Shown here one piece after another: positions 51,366 through 64,000 of a stretch of 64,000 nt of DNA. A model generated the notes under the pieces. The model was not told the origin of the DNA. It searched no databases and saw only the letters and a list, made by a program, of their open reading frames with translations. Location of the stretch: NCBI RefSeq assembly GCF_964355755.1, contig NC_092679.1, forward strand, positions 24,978,132 through 25,042,131, in the 5' to 3' direction. Origin of the DNA: Antedon mediterranea. Taxonomy: Eukaryota; Echinodermata; Crinoidea; Comatulida; Antedonidae. The position numbers and the translations under genes are program-made. Position 1 is the stretch's first letter. Every line of letters begins with the position of its first letter.

Positions 51366-51622
51366 GACTAAAAATTGATCATTTTCGACAATGTTTTCAA
51401 AATGTTTGCTTTATTGCATCTTTAATGCATATCAAAGCCGATAAATTTAAGTGTGCCGAATCGTCCCGGGCCGAATCGTCCCAGGGCCGAATCGTCCCGG
51501 GCCGAATCGTCTCAGGGCCGAATCGTCCCGTTACCGAGCTACTCACCTAGAGGCCTAGTATTACAATACTGTACTACTAGCCTAGCCTAGTATAATAGTA
51601 GGCTATATAGATAGTTAATAAA

Positions 51623-56106
<4,484 letters not shown>

Positions 56107-57179
56107 GGCTCTTCTGATATAATATGATATTGTTTATAACTCATGTCTGAAATTTTATATTGTTTATATATATGAGCAGGTAATGACCTATTTCATTACC
56201 TGGTACTTTTGCAACAAAGAAATTCTAACCTTGTTACATTTATTTAACGCGACTCTATAGCTCAAACTTGCGCACGCGACTCCAGCCATGTATATGGCTT
56301 TGTTAGATTGTGAAAAAGTTCGATTTTTCTGGAAATCCTTTAAAGTTTTGTAAAAGAAACATCGATTACGATATTATTTCTAACAATGTTAATATAATAT
56401 ATGTTATTATCAGAAAATGTCATATAGTTTCAATGTTCTTTTAATATCTGGAAAGAATCCATGTCTAATTCAAGACTGAGTTCAGAATTGTCAGCCTGTA
56501 TTAAATGACTCATTGACAACAAGTTATCCCTCCATATGTGAAAAACTGATAATATAATAACATAATATTAGGGAACCAAACATAAAATGAAAATGGGCGG
56601 GGATTTTAAAGTATACTGTGATGAAATCCTTATATAGTCATTAATCAAATACTTAGGGCGACCACTTGATGAAACTCTCTCAGGTGAACAAATATTAATC
56701 CAAGAAGAAACACTTCAATATCCAGATATGCAAAGGAAACAATAAAATAAAAATCAACATTTACATTTTTTACGATTTATTTAAAAAAACATATGTTGGA
56801 TTTTCTATTTGGGTGGTCACAGACTGCATTCGACCTACATTCTATGAATATGACTTTGATCCCATTTTCTTTACGAAGTTGCATGGCCCGAACCGAAAGT
56901 TACAAGAATCAATCCGAGCATACTGCTCGCTCGCGATTTATATTTTCGTGTAGGCTGTCATTTTCAGGCCAAATCGACTAGTGAGAGGTGCCATTTTATC
57001 ATGAATTTTATATGCAAGAAGAGTACAATTTCCGACCAATTACCTAAAATCGCTTCACCAAAGCTCCCACCCGATGGGGGCCTGTCGCTCAAATATTTGG
57101 TGTCTACGCCTCCATTCCCTATTTAAAATTCAAGGCTACATATAGGAACTCGCCGAAAATTCGTGCGCAACAAGATTTC
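56107..57179. other. RBKS 3' UTR and intergenic DNA
   Basis: The first AATAAA after the RBKS stop that I found is near 56741, so the 3' UTR may be long or use a variant signal. No other gene is recognised; the frame at 56793-56981 lacks coding character. Confidence 0.45.
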
Positions 57180-57745
57180 ATGTTATCACTCACACCTACC
57201 TCATAAAATAAACATCAAACTTTGAACAGGTAAATTCTCTTTTAATCTTATTTTACTCACAATTCCTAGTACAATTTGAGTTAATTCCAACTTAAAATAA
57301 CGCTATAGGAGCGTGTTAAAAATGACAAAATGCGCAAATTAATTGCACAAAAGTGCTGAAAATGGTAGAAAATAAGGGATTTTTAAAATGAAAATAGTTC
57401 CAGAATGCACGATAACCCCCAATTTTTTAAACTTATTCTGGAAGCCATTGAGTCGTCGATATGAATTTATTCACACATATGGCCTACAAAATGTTGTGAC
57501 GTCTTCAAATGGCCACTTTAATTTAAAATTTATGATTTTTCATCTAGGTTATCACATTCAATAGAGTGAATCTCCGTTATTTGAGCCCGACTTTTGCTCA
57601 AATTTCAGTATGTTCTTGTTAAATTAATTAATTAATTTATCATGAGTTGCCACTATTTAGTTTTAATGACGTCATCGCGTGTAAAAACTTAAATAACGTA
57701 CTGTAGGTTTCTCACAGCTTTTCAGAATTAAAGTTGACCTTCATA
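57180..57745 (+). mobile_element. Diverged relative of the Helitron-like elements of exchanger intron 1
   Basis: The order of phrases matches units 20976 and 22120: ATTCTGGAAG..GATATGAATT, then GTTGTGACGTCTTCAAATGG, then TCACATTCAATAGAGTGAAT, then TTTAATGACGTCATCGCG. Identity is low and neither end is recognisable. It shows the family is not confined to one gene. Confidence 0.5.
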
Positions 57746-57902
57746 ATTATAATTAAAATGTTACTGTTGATACTGTACATGGTTTTCGCAATTTTCGTTA
57801 ACTTTTAAGAATGAAAATTGACAAATTCATCATCATATTACATGTACTGTAGGTTTATACCTCAATGATCAAAACAATATTCCTCTTTATAGTCTAGGCC
57901 TA

Positions 57903-58737
57903 GGAACAAACTCAGAACATACTCGGAACGTACTTGGGACATACTCGGAACATACTAGGAACATACTCGAAACATACTTGGAACATACCCGGAACATTCT
58001 CAGAACATACTGAAAACATTCTCGGAACATACTCGGAACATTCTCGGAACGTACCCGGAACATACTCGGAACATTTTCGGAACCTACCCAGAAAATACCT
58101 GGAACATACTCGAAACATACCCGGAACATACCAAGAACATACCTGGAACGTACTCGGAACATACCCGGGTATGTTCCGAGTACGTTCCGGTTACGTTCTG
58201 AGAATGTTCCGAGTTTGTTCCGGGTATGTTCCTAGAATGTTCTGGTTACGTTCCGGGTATGTTCCGGGTATGTTCCAGATATGTTCCGAGTATTTTCCAG
58301 AGTATGTTCCGAGTATGTTCCGGGTATGTTCCGGGTATGTTCAGAGTATGTTCCGGGTATGTTCCAAGTATATTCCGAGTATGTCCCGGGTATGTTCTGG
58401 GTATGTTCCGAAATTGTTCTGGGTATGTTCCGAGTATGCTCCGGGTACGTTCCGTGTATGTTACATACACGGAACATACTGGGAACATACCCGGAACAAG
58501 TATGTTTCTAGTATGCTCAGAGTATGTTCAGAATATGTTCCGGGTATGTTAAGAGTATGTTCAGAGTATTTTCCGGGTTTGTTCCGGGTATGTTCTGGGT
58601 ATGTTCCGGGTATGTTCCGAGTATGTTCCGGGTATGTTCCGAGTATGTTCCACGTACGTTCTGAGAATGTTCCGAGTTTGTTCCAGGTATGTTCCAAAAA
58701 TGTTCCTGGTAAGTTACGGGTATGTTCCGAGTATGTA
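57903..58737. repeat. 11-bp satellite GAACATACTCG with orientation switches
   Basis: The 11-base word GAACATACTCG and variants (GAACATACCCG, GAACATTCTCG) repeat from 57903 to about 58167, then the inverse (GTATGTTCCGG) runs to 58457, a short forward piece follows to about 58497, and the inverse again to 58737. Period and composition are unchanged across the switches. Long frames here, up to 365 codons, exist only because the repeat lacks stop codons. Confidence 0.93.
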
Positions 58738-59580
58738 CTCGGAAATACTTGGAACAACTCGGAACTACTTGGAACTACTCTTAACAACTCGGAACTTCTC
58801 GGAACTACTCGATACTACTCGGAACTACTCGGAACTACTCGGAACATACCCGTAACTACTCTGAACTTCTCGGAACTACTCAGAACTAGTCGGAACTACT
58901 CGGAACAACTCGGAACTACTAGGATCTACTCGGATCTACTCGGAACTACTCGGAACTATTCAAAACTTCTCGGAACTACTTGGAACTACTCGACAATATT
59001 CGGAACTACTCGGAACTCCTCGGAACTATAGGAACTACTCGGAATTTCTCGGAACTACTCGGAACTACTCGGAAGTACTCAGAATTACACAGAACTACTC
59101 GGAACTACTCGGAACTTCTCGTCACTACTCGGAACTTCTCGTCAGTACTCGGAACTATTCGGAACTACTCGGAACTACTCGGAACTACTCGGAACTACAC
59201 GGAACTACTCTGAACTACTCTGAACTACTAGGAACTACTCGGAACTTCTCGGAACTTCTCGGAACTACTCGAAACTACTCGCCACTACTCGCCCCTACTC
59301 GAAACTACACGAAACTACTCGGAACTACTCGGAACTACTCGGAACTACTCGGAACTTCTCGGAAATACTCGGAACTACTATTTGGAACTACTCGTCAATA
59401 TTCGGAACTACTCGGAACTACTCGGAAATACTCGGAACTACTCGGAACTTCTCGAAACTACTCGTCACTAATAGGAACTGCTCGAAACTACTCGAAACTT
59501 CTAGGAACTACTCGGAACTACTCGGAACTACTCGGAACTACTCGGAACTTCTCGGAACTTTTTGGAACTACTCGGAACTA
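58738..59580. repeat. 10-bp satellite GGAACTACTC
   Basis: Directly continuing the 11-bp array, the word shortens to GGAACTACTC (variants GGAACTTCTC, GAAACTACTC) with a 10-base period for about 84 units. It looks derived from the neighbouring 11-bp unit by loss of one base (ACATACTC to ACTACTC). Confidence 0.92.
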
Positions 59581-60215
59581 AACTGTCTAGACTGTCTGTC
59601 TGTGTAGACTGTCTGTCTGAACTGTCTAGACTGTCTGTCTGTCTGTCTGAACTGTCTAGACTGTCTGTCTGAACTGTCTAGACTGTCTGTCTGTCTAGAC
59701 TGTCTGTCAGTCTGTCTGAACTGTCTAGACTGTCTGTCTGTCTAGACTGTCTGTTTGTCTGTCTGTCTGAACTGTCTAGACTGTCTGTCTGTCTAGACTG
59801 TCTGTCTGTCTGAACTGTCTAGACTGTCTGTCTGTCTAGACTGTCTCTCTGTCTGTACTGTCTAGACTGTCTGTCTGTCTAGACTGTCTGTCTGTCTGAA
59901 CTGTCTAGACTGTCTGTCTGTCTAAACTGTCTGTCTGTCTAGACTTTCTGTCTGTCTAAACTGTCTAGACTGTCTGTCTGTCTAGAATGTCTGTCTGAAC
60001 TGTCTAGACTGTCTGTCTGAACTGTCTAGACTGCGTGTCTTTCTAGACTGTCTGTCTAGACTGTCTGTCTAGACTGTCTGTCTAGACTGTCTAGACTGTC
60101 TGTCTGTCTGAACTGTCTAGACTGTGTGTCTGTCTGAACTGTCTAGACTGTCGGTCTGTCTAGACTGTCTGTCTGTCTGAAATGTCTAGACTGTCTGTCT
60201 ATCTAGACTGTCTAT
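59581..60215. repeat. CTGT-type satellite, block 1
   Basis: Runs of CTGTCTGTCTAGACTGTCTG and CTGTCTGAACTGTCTAGACT alternate, a higher-order pattern built from CTGT tetramers with TAGA or GAA interruptions. TCTAGA makes each unit partly palindromic. The same satellite resumes at 60927 and 63468. Confidence 0.93.
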
Positions 60216-60926
60216 CTAGGTCGTGTTCGTACGGTGGTTAAAATAAGCGCTTAATTTCACCCATGCCTCGGGTTATAAATTGAGCGTTGTTCGTACTTGA
60301 AATATTTAACCGCTTAAATGCTTAATCGACGAATCACAAACCGGAAATTACGTTTTAAGGTCAGTTGTCTTTACAACCTACGACCCCATTTTCGCACGCT
60401 AGTTTCGTGTTGTATATTTTTTACTCGCGATCTTTCTTTACAATAACAATTACTTGCTACCTTTTACACTGCTTATCCTTGCGACAAACCTTATGCCTCT
60501 TAACGCCGATAATCCTGCCGAAATATGCCTTCTCCTGACGACCATTATTTTACTCATTGGCGAAGAATTTGACGGAAACACCACCGACCAGCTAGGCCTA
60601 CTACTAAACGGGGTGTATTCCTAAACGGTCTACACCAACAAGGACAGCACCAGCTGACAATCGCTCTCGAAGCGTGTATGGAAGAGCTTCGTAGGAGAAA
60701 TGACGGGCCTAGGCAGCGAACGTTTGTCAAAATTTGACACATTGCCTCTATCGGAGATTTATTATCCTCGAAGGCCGAGTATAATTGGATTATCGCTGAA
60801 ATAACCTGCAAATTTGGTGAACATTTTACCTCGAATTTTTTGTAGCCTGAGGCAAAAGTTAATTGGGCCACGCGAACGGAAATCGGGAATAAGCTGGTAT
60901 TTTCAACCCCTACGAACAGGCCCATA
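60216..60926. mobile_element. Possible PIF/Harbinger-like element inserted in the CTGT satellite
   Basis: A 705-bp non-satellite segment (60219-60923) begins GGTCGTGTTCGTACGG and, read inward from the right, GGGCCTGTTCGTAGGG. GGGCCTGTT-type ends and a 3-bp target (here CTA and ATA, one mismatch) suit Harbinger or ISL2EU elements. Inside, ATG at 60493 opens a short Leu-rich frame, and another frame has ALEACMEELRRRN near 60650-60690; both are brief and broken, perhaps remains of a transposase start. A 123-codon minus-strand frame (60925-60554) is probably a shadow. Confidence 0.45.
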
Positions 60927-61221
60927 GACTGTCTGTCTGAACTGTCTACTGTCTGTCTGTCTAGACTGTCTGTCTATCTGTCTGAACTTTCTAGACTGTC
61001 TGTCTGTCTAGACTGTCTGTCTGTCTGAACTGTCTAGACTGTCTGTCTGTCTAGACTGTCGGTCAATCTGAACTGTCTAGACTCTCTGTCTGTCTAAACT
61101 GTCTAGACTGTTTTTCTGTCTAGACTGTCTATCTGTCTGAACTGTCTAGACTGTCTGTCTGTCTAGACTGTTTGTCTGTCTAGACTGTCTGCCTGTCTGA
61201 ACTGTCTGTCTGTCTGAACTG
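60927..61221. repeat. CTGT-type satellite, block 2
   Basis: Same composition and higher-order pattern as 59581-60215, including TCTAGACTGTCTGTCTGAAC units, lying between the Harbinger-like insert and the next element. Confidence 0.92.
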
Positions 61222-61826
61222 CAGGCCCGTATGCAGCATTTATAATGGAGGGGTGCGAGCGAAGCGAGCAACAATGGCTGGGGGCCAGGGGGCCGCCAAG
61301 GGCCCCCCGGACAGGGTCCAGGGGCCGAAGGCCCTGGAAAAATTTGCGTTATTTGACGTTCTAAAGACTGATGTAAGACTCTCTGTTGTGGCTTGGGCTA
61401 GTTGAACGATGGACACCAGAACTTAACGCTTTCATGATGAGGCCAACTCAGTATATTATATTCCCCGACAAAAAGTACACGTGTTCCCTGACGTTAAGTT
61501 GTCTGTATTTCTCCAGCAAACACTTTACCGCGTACCGCGTACATGAAGCGCTAAGCTATTGCTTGTCGTCACATGATCGACTGCGCATGTTTTACATCGA
61601 GTTTGTAGTCAGTTCAGATTCCGTAATTTAATTACCGGTATTTTTTCATTTTATATTAGCATATTTTTGTTTGTATACCATTGATAATGTAAATTTTGTA
61701 TATATATAATGATATTGTCTTTAGTTAAACAAGACAAGAAAAAATACCAACCGAGGAAATAGTGGACCTTTTGGGACTTGGGGGGGTGCGTCTGCACCCA
61801 ACGCACCCCCCCTGGATACGGGCCTG
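61222..61826. mobile_element. hAT-like non-autonomous element inserted in the CTGT satellite
   Basis: The ends are inverted: CAGGCCCGTATGCAG on the left and CAGGCCCGTATCCAG read inward from the right. The GC-rich segment with GCGAGCGAAGCGAGCA and GGGGGCCAGGGGGCC, and TATATTATATTCCCCGACAAA further in, are shared with the elements at 4458 and 61845. AACTG occurs immediately on both sides, but an 8-bp duplication is not found, and the satellite context makes 5 bases weak. No transposase frame. Confidence 0.6.
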
Positions 61827-61836
61827 AACTGTCTAG

Positions 61837-63475
61837 ACTGTCTGCAGTGGTGGCGCCAGCGGGGGGGGGGGGGGCTACGGGGGCTCTAGCCCCCTCGTCG
61901 GGGAGCCTAGCCCCCCCCGTCGGGGAACACGGGTACTTTTTGTCGGGGAATATAATAAACAGTAAAAAACGTTCGCGTTCACTTCATATAGCTTGTTCAG
62001 CGCCTAGAAAACCACGACGTTCCATTGACCGTGAGAGTACGTCAGAGGGCTATTATGCACTTTTATGCATTCATTTATTGCCAGTGATCTAACTTACTAC
62101 TAAACATTAGCTAGCGCACTTGTCTGGCGGTATCCCTTTGTACGAATCGTTCAACGTTGGGTCGAGACGCGTGATATCAAGTTCCATCCAGGGACCAAAA
62201 TGTGTAATGTAGTTATTTTCCAGGCGAAGTTTACCGACGGTTACCGAAGGGAACACGGGTACTTTTTGTCGGGGGAATATAATATACAGTAAAAAGCGTT
62301 CGCGTTTACTTCGTAGCTAGCTTCAGCGCCTAGAAAACCGCGACGTTTCATTGACCGTGAGAGTACGTCAGAGTGATATTATGCACTTTATATGCATTCA
62401 TTATTGCCAGCGATCTAACTTACTACTAAACAATAGCTAGGTTCGCACATGTCTGGCGGTATCCCTTTGTACGAATCGTTCAACGTTGGGTCGAGACGCG
62501 TGATATCATGTTCCATCCAGGGACCAAAATGTGTACTGTAGTTATTTTCTAGGCGAAGTTTACTGACGGTTACGTCGTGTACTGCGTCGACGTACGCTAC
62601 ACTACAGCAAAAACGAATTATGTTAATTGTTCGTATGTTCACCAATTTTTTAATTTACAAGTAACCTTCTGTACCGTGGGGCACCTAAAATAAATTTTTC
62701 ATCCATTACTAAACAAAAAAACATGCCATTTTCGCTTAGCCAACATCTTATTATAGCTAAGTTATTACATTTTCAATGTCCTGTATGTCATGAATTTCTC
62801 ACCACTCGGAAGTCCAGATGGTACGCACGCATACACTTGGGAGGAATAAACTTATTTCCCCGACTGAAAAAGGTCTACGCTTGCGTTTTTTAAGCCTCTA
62901 GGCCTGATGTTTCCGAAGTATAAAATGCAATTTTTTGAAGACCTGCAGCTCTAGTTTTAAACAGTTTCTTAGCTCAGCCCCAACAATAAAGCTGGTCATA
63001 TTTCGAAGTACAAGAAGTGCATTTTCCGGGACCTAACATCTCTATTTTTCAAACATTTCTTAGCTCAGTCACAACCTTGATAGGGACTTATATATTTTGT
63101 TTCATGTTTTGAAGTATAATAAGTCCAATTTCCGGGACCTCCAACTCTATTTTTCTAAATTTTCTTTGAACTTTTATTTTTTAAATTGAAAAATATGGAT
63201 TGAAACAGTCATCGCGCATCGTTTTTTTGCACGCAGTATTTTATTTATGCATTATAAAAAAATGGAAAAAATGGCTACCCTAAATCTGATTAAAATGACC
63301 TCAAATGACGTTAGAATGCGTTGCTTCCGGGGACTTCGCCCCCTGGACCCCCACCGGGGCCCTTGGCGGCCCCCTGGCCCCCAGCCTAGTGATGCTCGCT
63401 TCGCTCGCATAGCCCCCTCGTCGGGGAATGTAGCCCCCGCGTCGGGAAGATCCTGGCGCCACCCCTGACTGTCTG
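61837..63475. mobile_element. Non-autonomous hAT element with exact 8-bp duplication, inverted relative of the 4458 element
   Basis: The element proper is 61845-63467, starting CAGTGGTGGCGCCAGC and, read inward from the right, CAGGGGTGGCGCCAGG. ACTGTCTG flanks it at 61837-61844 and 63468-63475; it is part of the satellite, so this shows insertion into that array. Read on the minus strand it follows the 4458-7659 element throughout, minus the nested TTAA insert. It contains an internal direct duplication: GAACACGGGTACTTTTTGTC at 61925 and 62251, about 325 bases per unit. No transposase frame. Confidence 0.85.
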
Positions 63476-64000
63476 TCTGTCTAGACTGTCTGTCTGTCTG
63501 AACTGTCTAGACTGTCTTTCTGTCTAGACAGTCTGTCTGAACTGTCTAGACTGTCTGTCTGTCTGTCTGTCTGTCTAGACTGTCTGTCTGAACTGTCTAG
63601 ACTGTCTGTCTGAACTGTCTAGACTGTCTTTCTGTCTAGACTGTCTGTCTAGACTGTCGGTCTGTCTTAACTGTCCAGACTGTCTGTCTGTCTATACTGT
63701 CTGTCTGTCTGAACTGTCTAGACTGTCTGAACTGTCTGTCTGTCTAGACTGTCTGTGTGTCTAGACTGTCTGTCTGTCTGAACTGTCTAGACTGTCTGTC
63801 TGTCTGTCTGTCTGAACTGTCTGTCTGAACTGTCTAGACTGTCTGTCTGTCTGAACTGTCTAGACTGTCGGTCTGTCTAGACTGTCTGTCTGTCTAGACT
63901 GTCTGTCTGTCTAAACTGTCTAGACTGTCTGTCTGTCTGTCTAGAATGTCTGTCTGAACTGTCTAGACTGTCTGTCTGAACTGTCTAGACTGTGTGTCTT
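63468..64000. repeat. CTGT-type satellite, block 3 (runs off the window)
   Basis: The satellite continues unchanged after the hAT element to the end of the window, with the same alternation of CTGTCTGTCTAGA and CTGTCTGAACTGTCTAGA. Its full length is unknown. Confidence 0.93.

Larger units (their letters stand above)
47892..51543. mobile_element. 3.6-kb composite transposon with 8-bp target duplication GAGCTACT
   Basis: The element proper is 47900-51535. GAGCTACT flanks it at 47892-47899 and 51536-51543. The ends read inward are GGTTCAGGGACGATTCGGCC and GGTAACGGGACGATTCGGCC, and each continues as a small array of the palindrome-like word GGGACGATTCGGCCC (three units left, five right). Two further inverted-arm structures are nested inside (48191-49114 and 49139-51365). 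No transposase is recognisable; a 141-codon frame at 49815-50240 has no known domain. 8-bp duplication with GG ends could suit Merlin or Mutator-like elements, but I cannot assign it. It sits 88 bases upstream of the RBKS start codon. Confidence 0.8.

Noticed and set aside
57934-59031. 365-codon open frame with repeated tyrosine, glycine and arginine-rich words
   Set aside because: It is a translation of the 11-bp and 10-bp satellites, which happen to lack stops; similar long frames exist on the opposite strand. No start context, exon structure or domain.
60554-60925. 123-codon minus-strand frame
   Set aside because: It begins inside the terminal repeat of the Harbinger-like insert and shows no domain; most likely a shadow in a GC-richer segment.

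Overview
The window is animal nuclear DNA. Its genes have many short exons with GT..AG introns, it is AT-rich, and it is crowded with non-autonomous DNA transposons and satellites. The protein sequences look like those of an invertebrate deuterostome. An echinoderm is my best guess, from the general look of the DNA and the frequent TAGGCCTA motif, but I cannot prove the species.

Four protein-coding genes can be rebuilt exon by exon. (1) A Na+/Ca2+ exchanger (SLC8/NCX family), plus strand, 16441-27964, six coding exons, about 922 residues, complete. (2) A single-zinc-finger nuclear protein, most likely the ZNF839 orthologue, plus strand, 36816-43222, six coding exons, about 949 residues. (3) CINP (CDK2-interacting protein), minus strand, 46406-44572, four coding exons, about 194 residues; a further 5' exon is possible. 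(4) Ribokinase (RBKS), plus strand, 51623-56106, eight coding exons, 317 residues, complete. The ZNF839-like gene and CINP lie tail to tail, as I recall ZNF839 and CINP do on human chromosome 14. CINP and RBKS lie head to head, and a 3.6-kb transposon now separates them.

Layout: 1-16267 is intergenic and holds a small TTAA MITE (297-858), a hAT-type element (4458-7659) with a 1.64-kb TTAA element inserted in it, an older relative of that TTAA element (8170-8385), a second hAT-like element (9587-10620), a decayed Ty3/gypsy-type gag-protease relic (10744-11016, minus) and several tandem repeats. The exchanger follows; its introns hold a tandem Helitron-like pair and a 65-bp minisatellite. 27965-36490 is intergenic, with the second same-length copy of the 1.64-kb TTAA element (32854-34499) and a 1.64-kb inverted-repeat element built around TTGCGCAA palindromes (34836-36476). 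36.5-47.9 kb holds the ZNF839-like gene, with a 1.7-kb, 34-bp-unit satellite in an intron, and CINP. 47892-51543 is a nested transposon with an 8-bp target duplication. RBKS follows. From 57.9 kb to the end there is almost only satellite DNA (11-bp, 10-bp, then CTGT-type), itself invaded by three DNA transposons.

The four genes do not form a pathway: calcium extrusion at the membrane, a nuclear zinc-finger protein, a replication and checkpoint factor, and ribose phosphorylation. The most unusual part of the window is its mobile-element biology: exact target duplications, a datable nested insertion with paralogous empty sites, and several unrelated families whose inverted arms are arrays of short GC-rich motifs. 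All reading was by eye; splice sites come from consensus and protein continuity, not transcripts.
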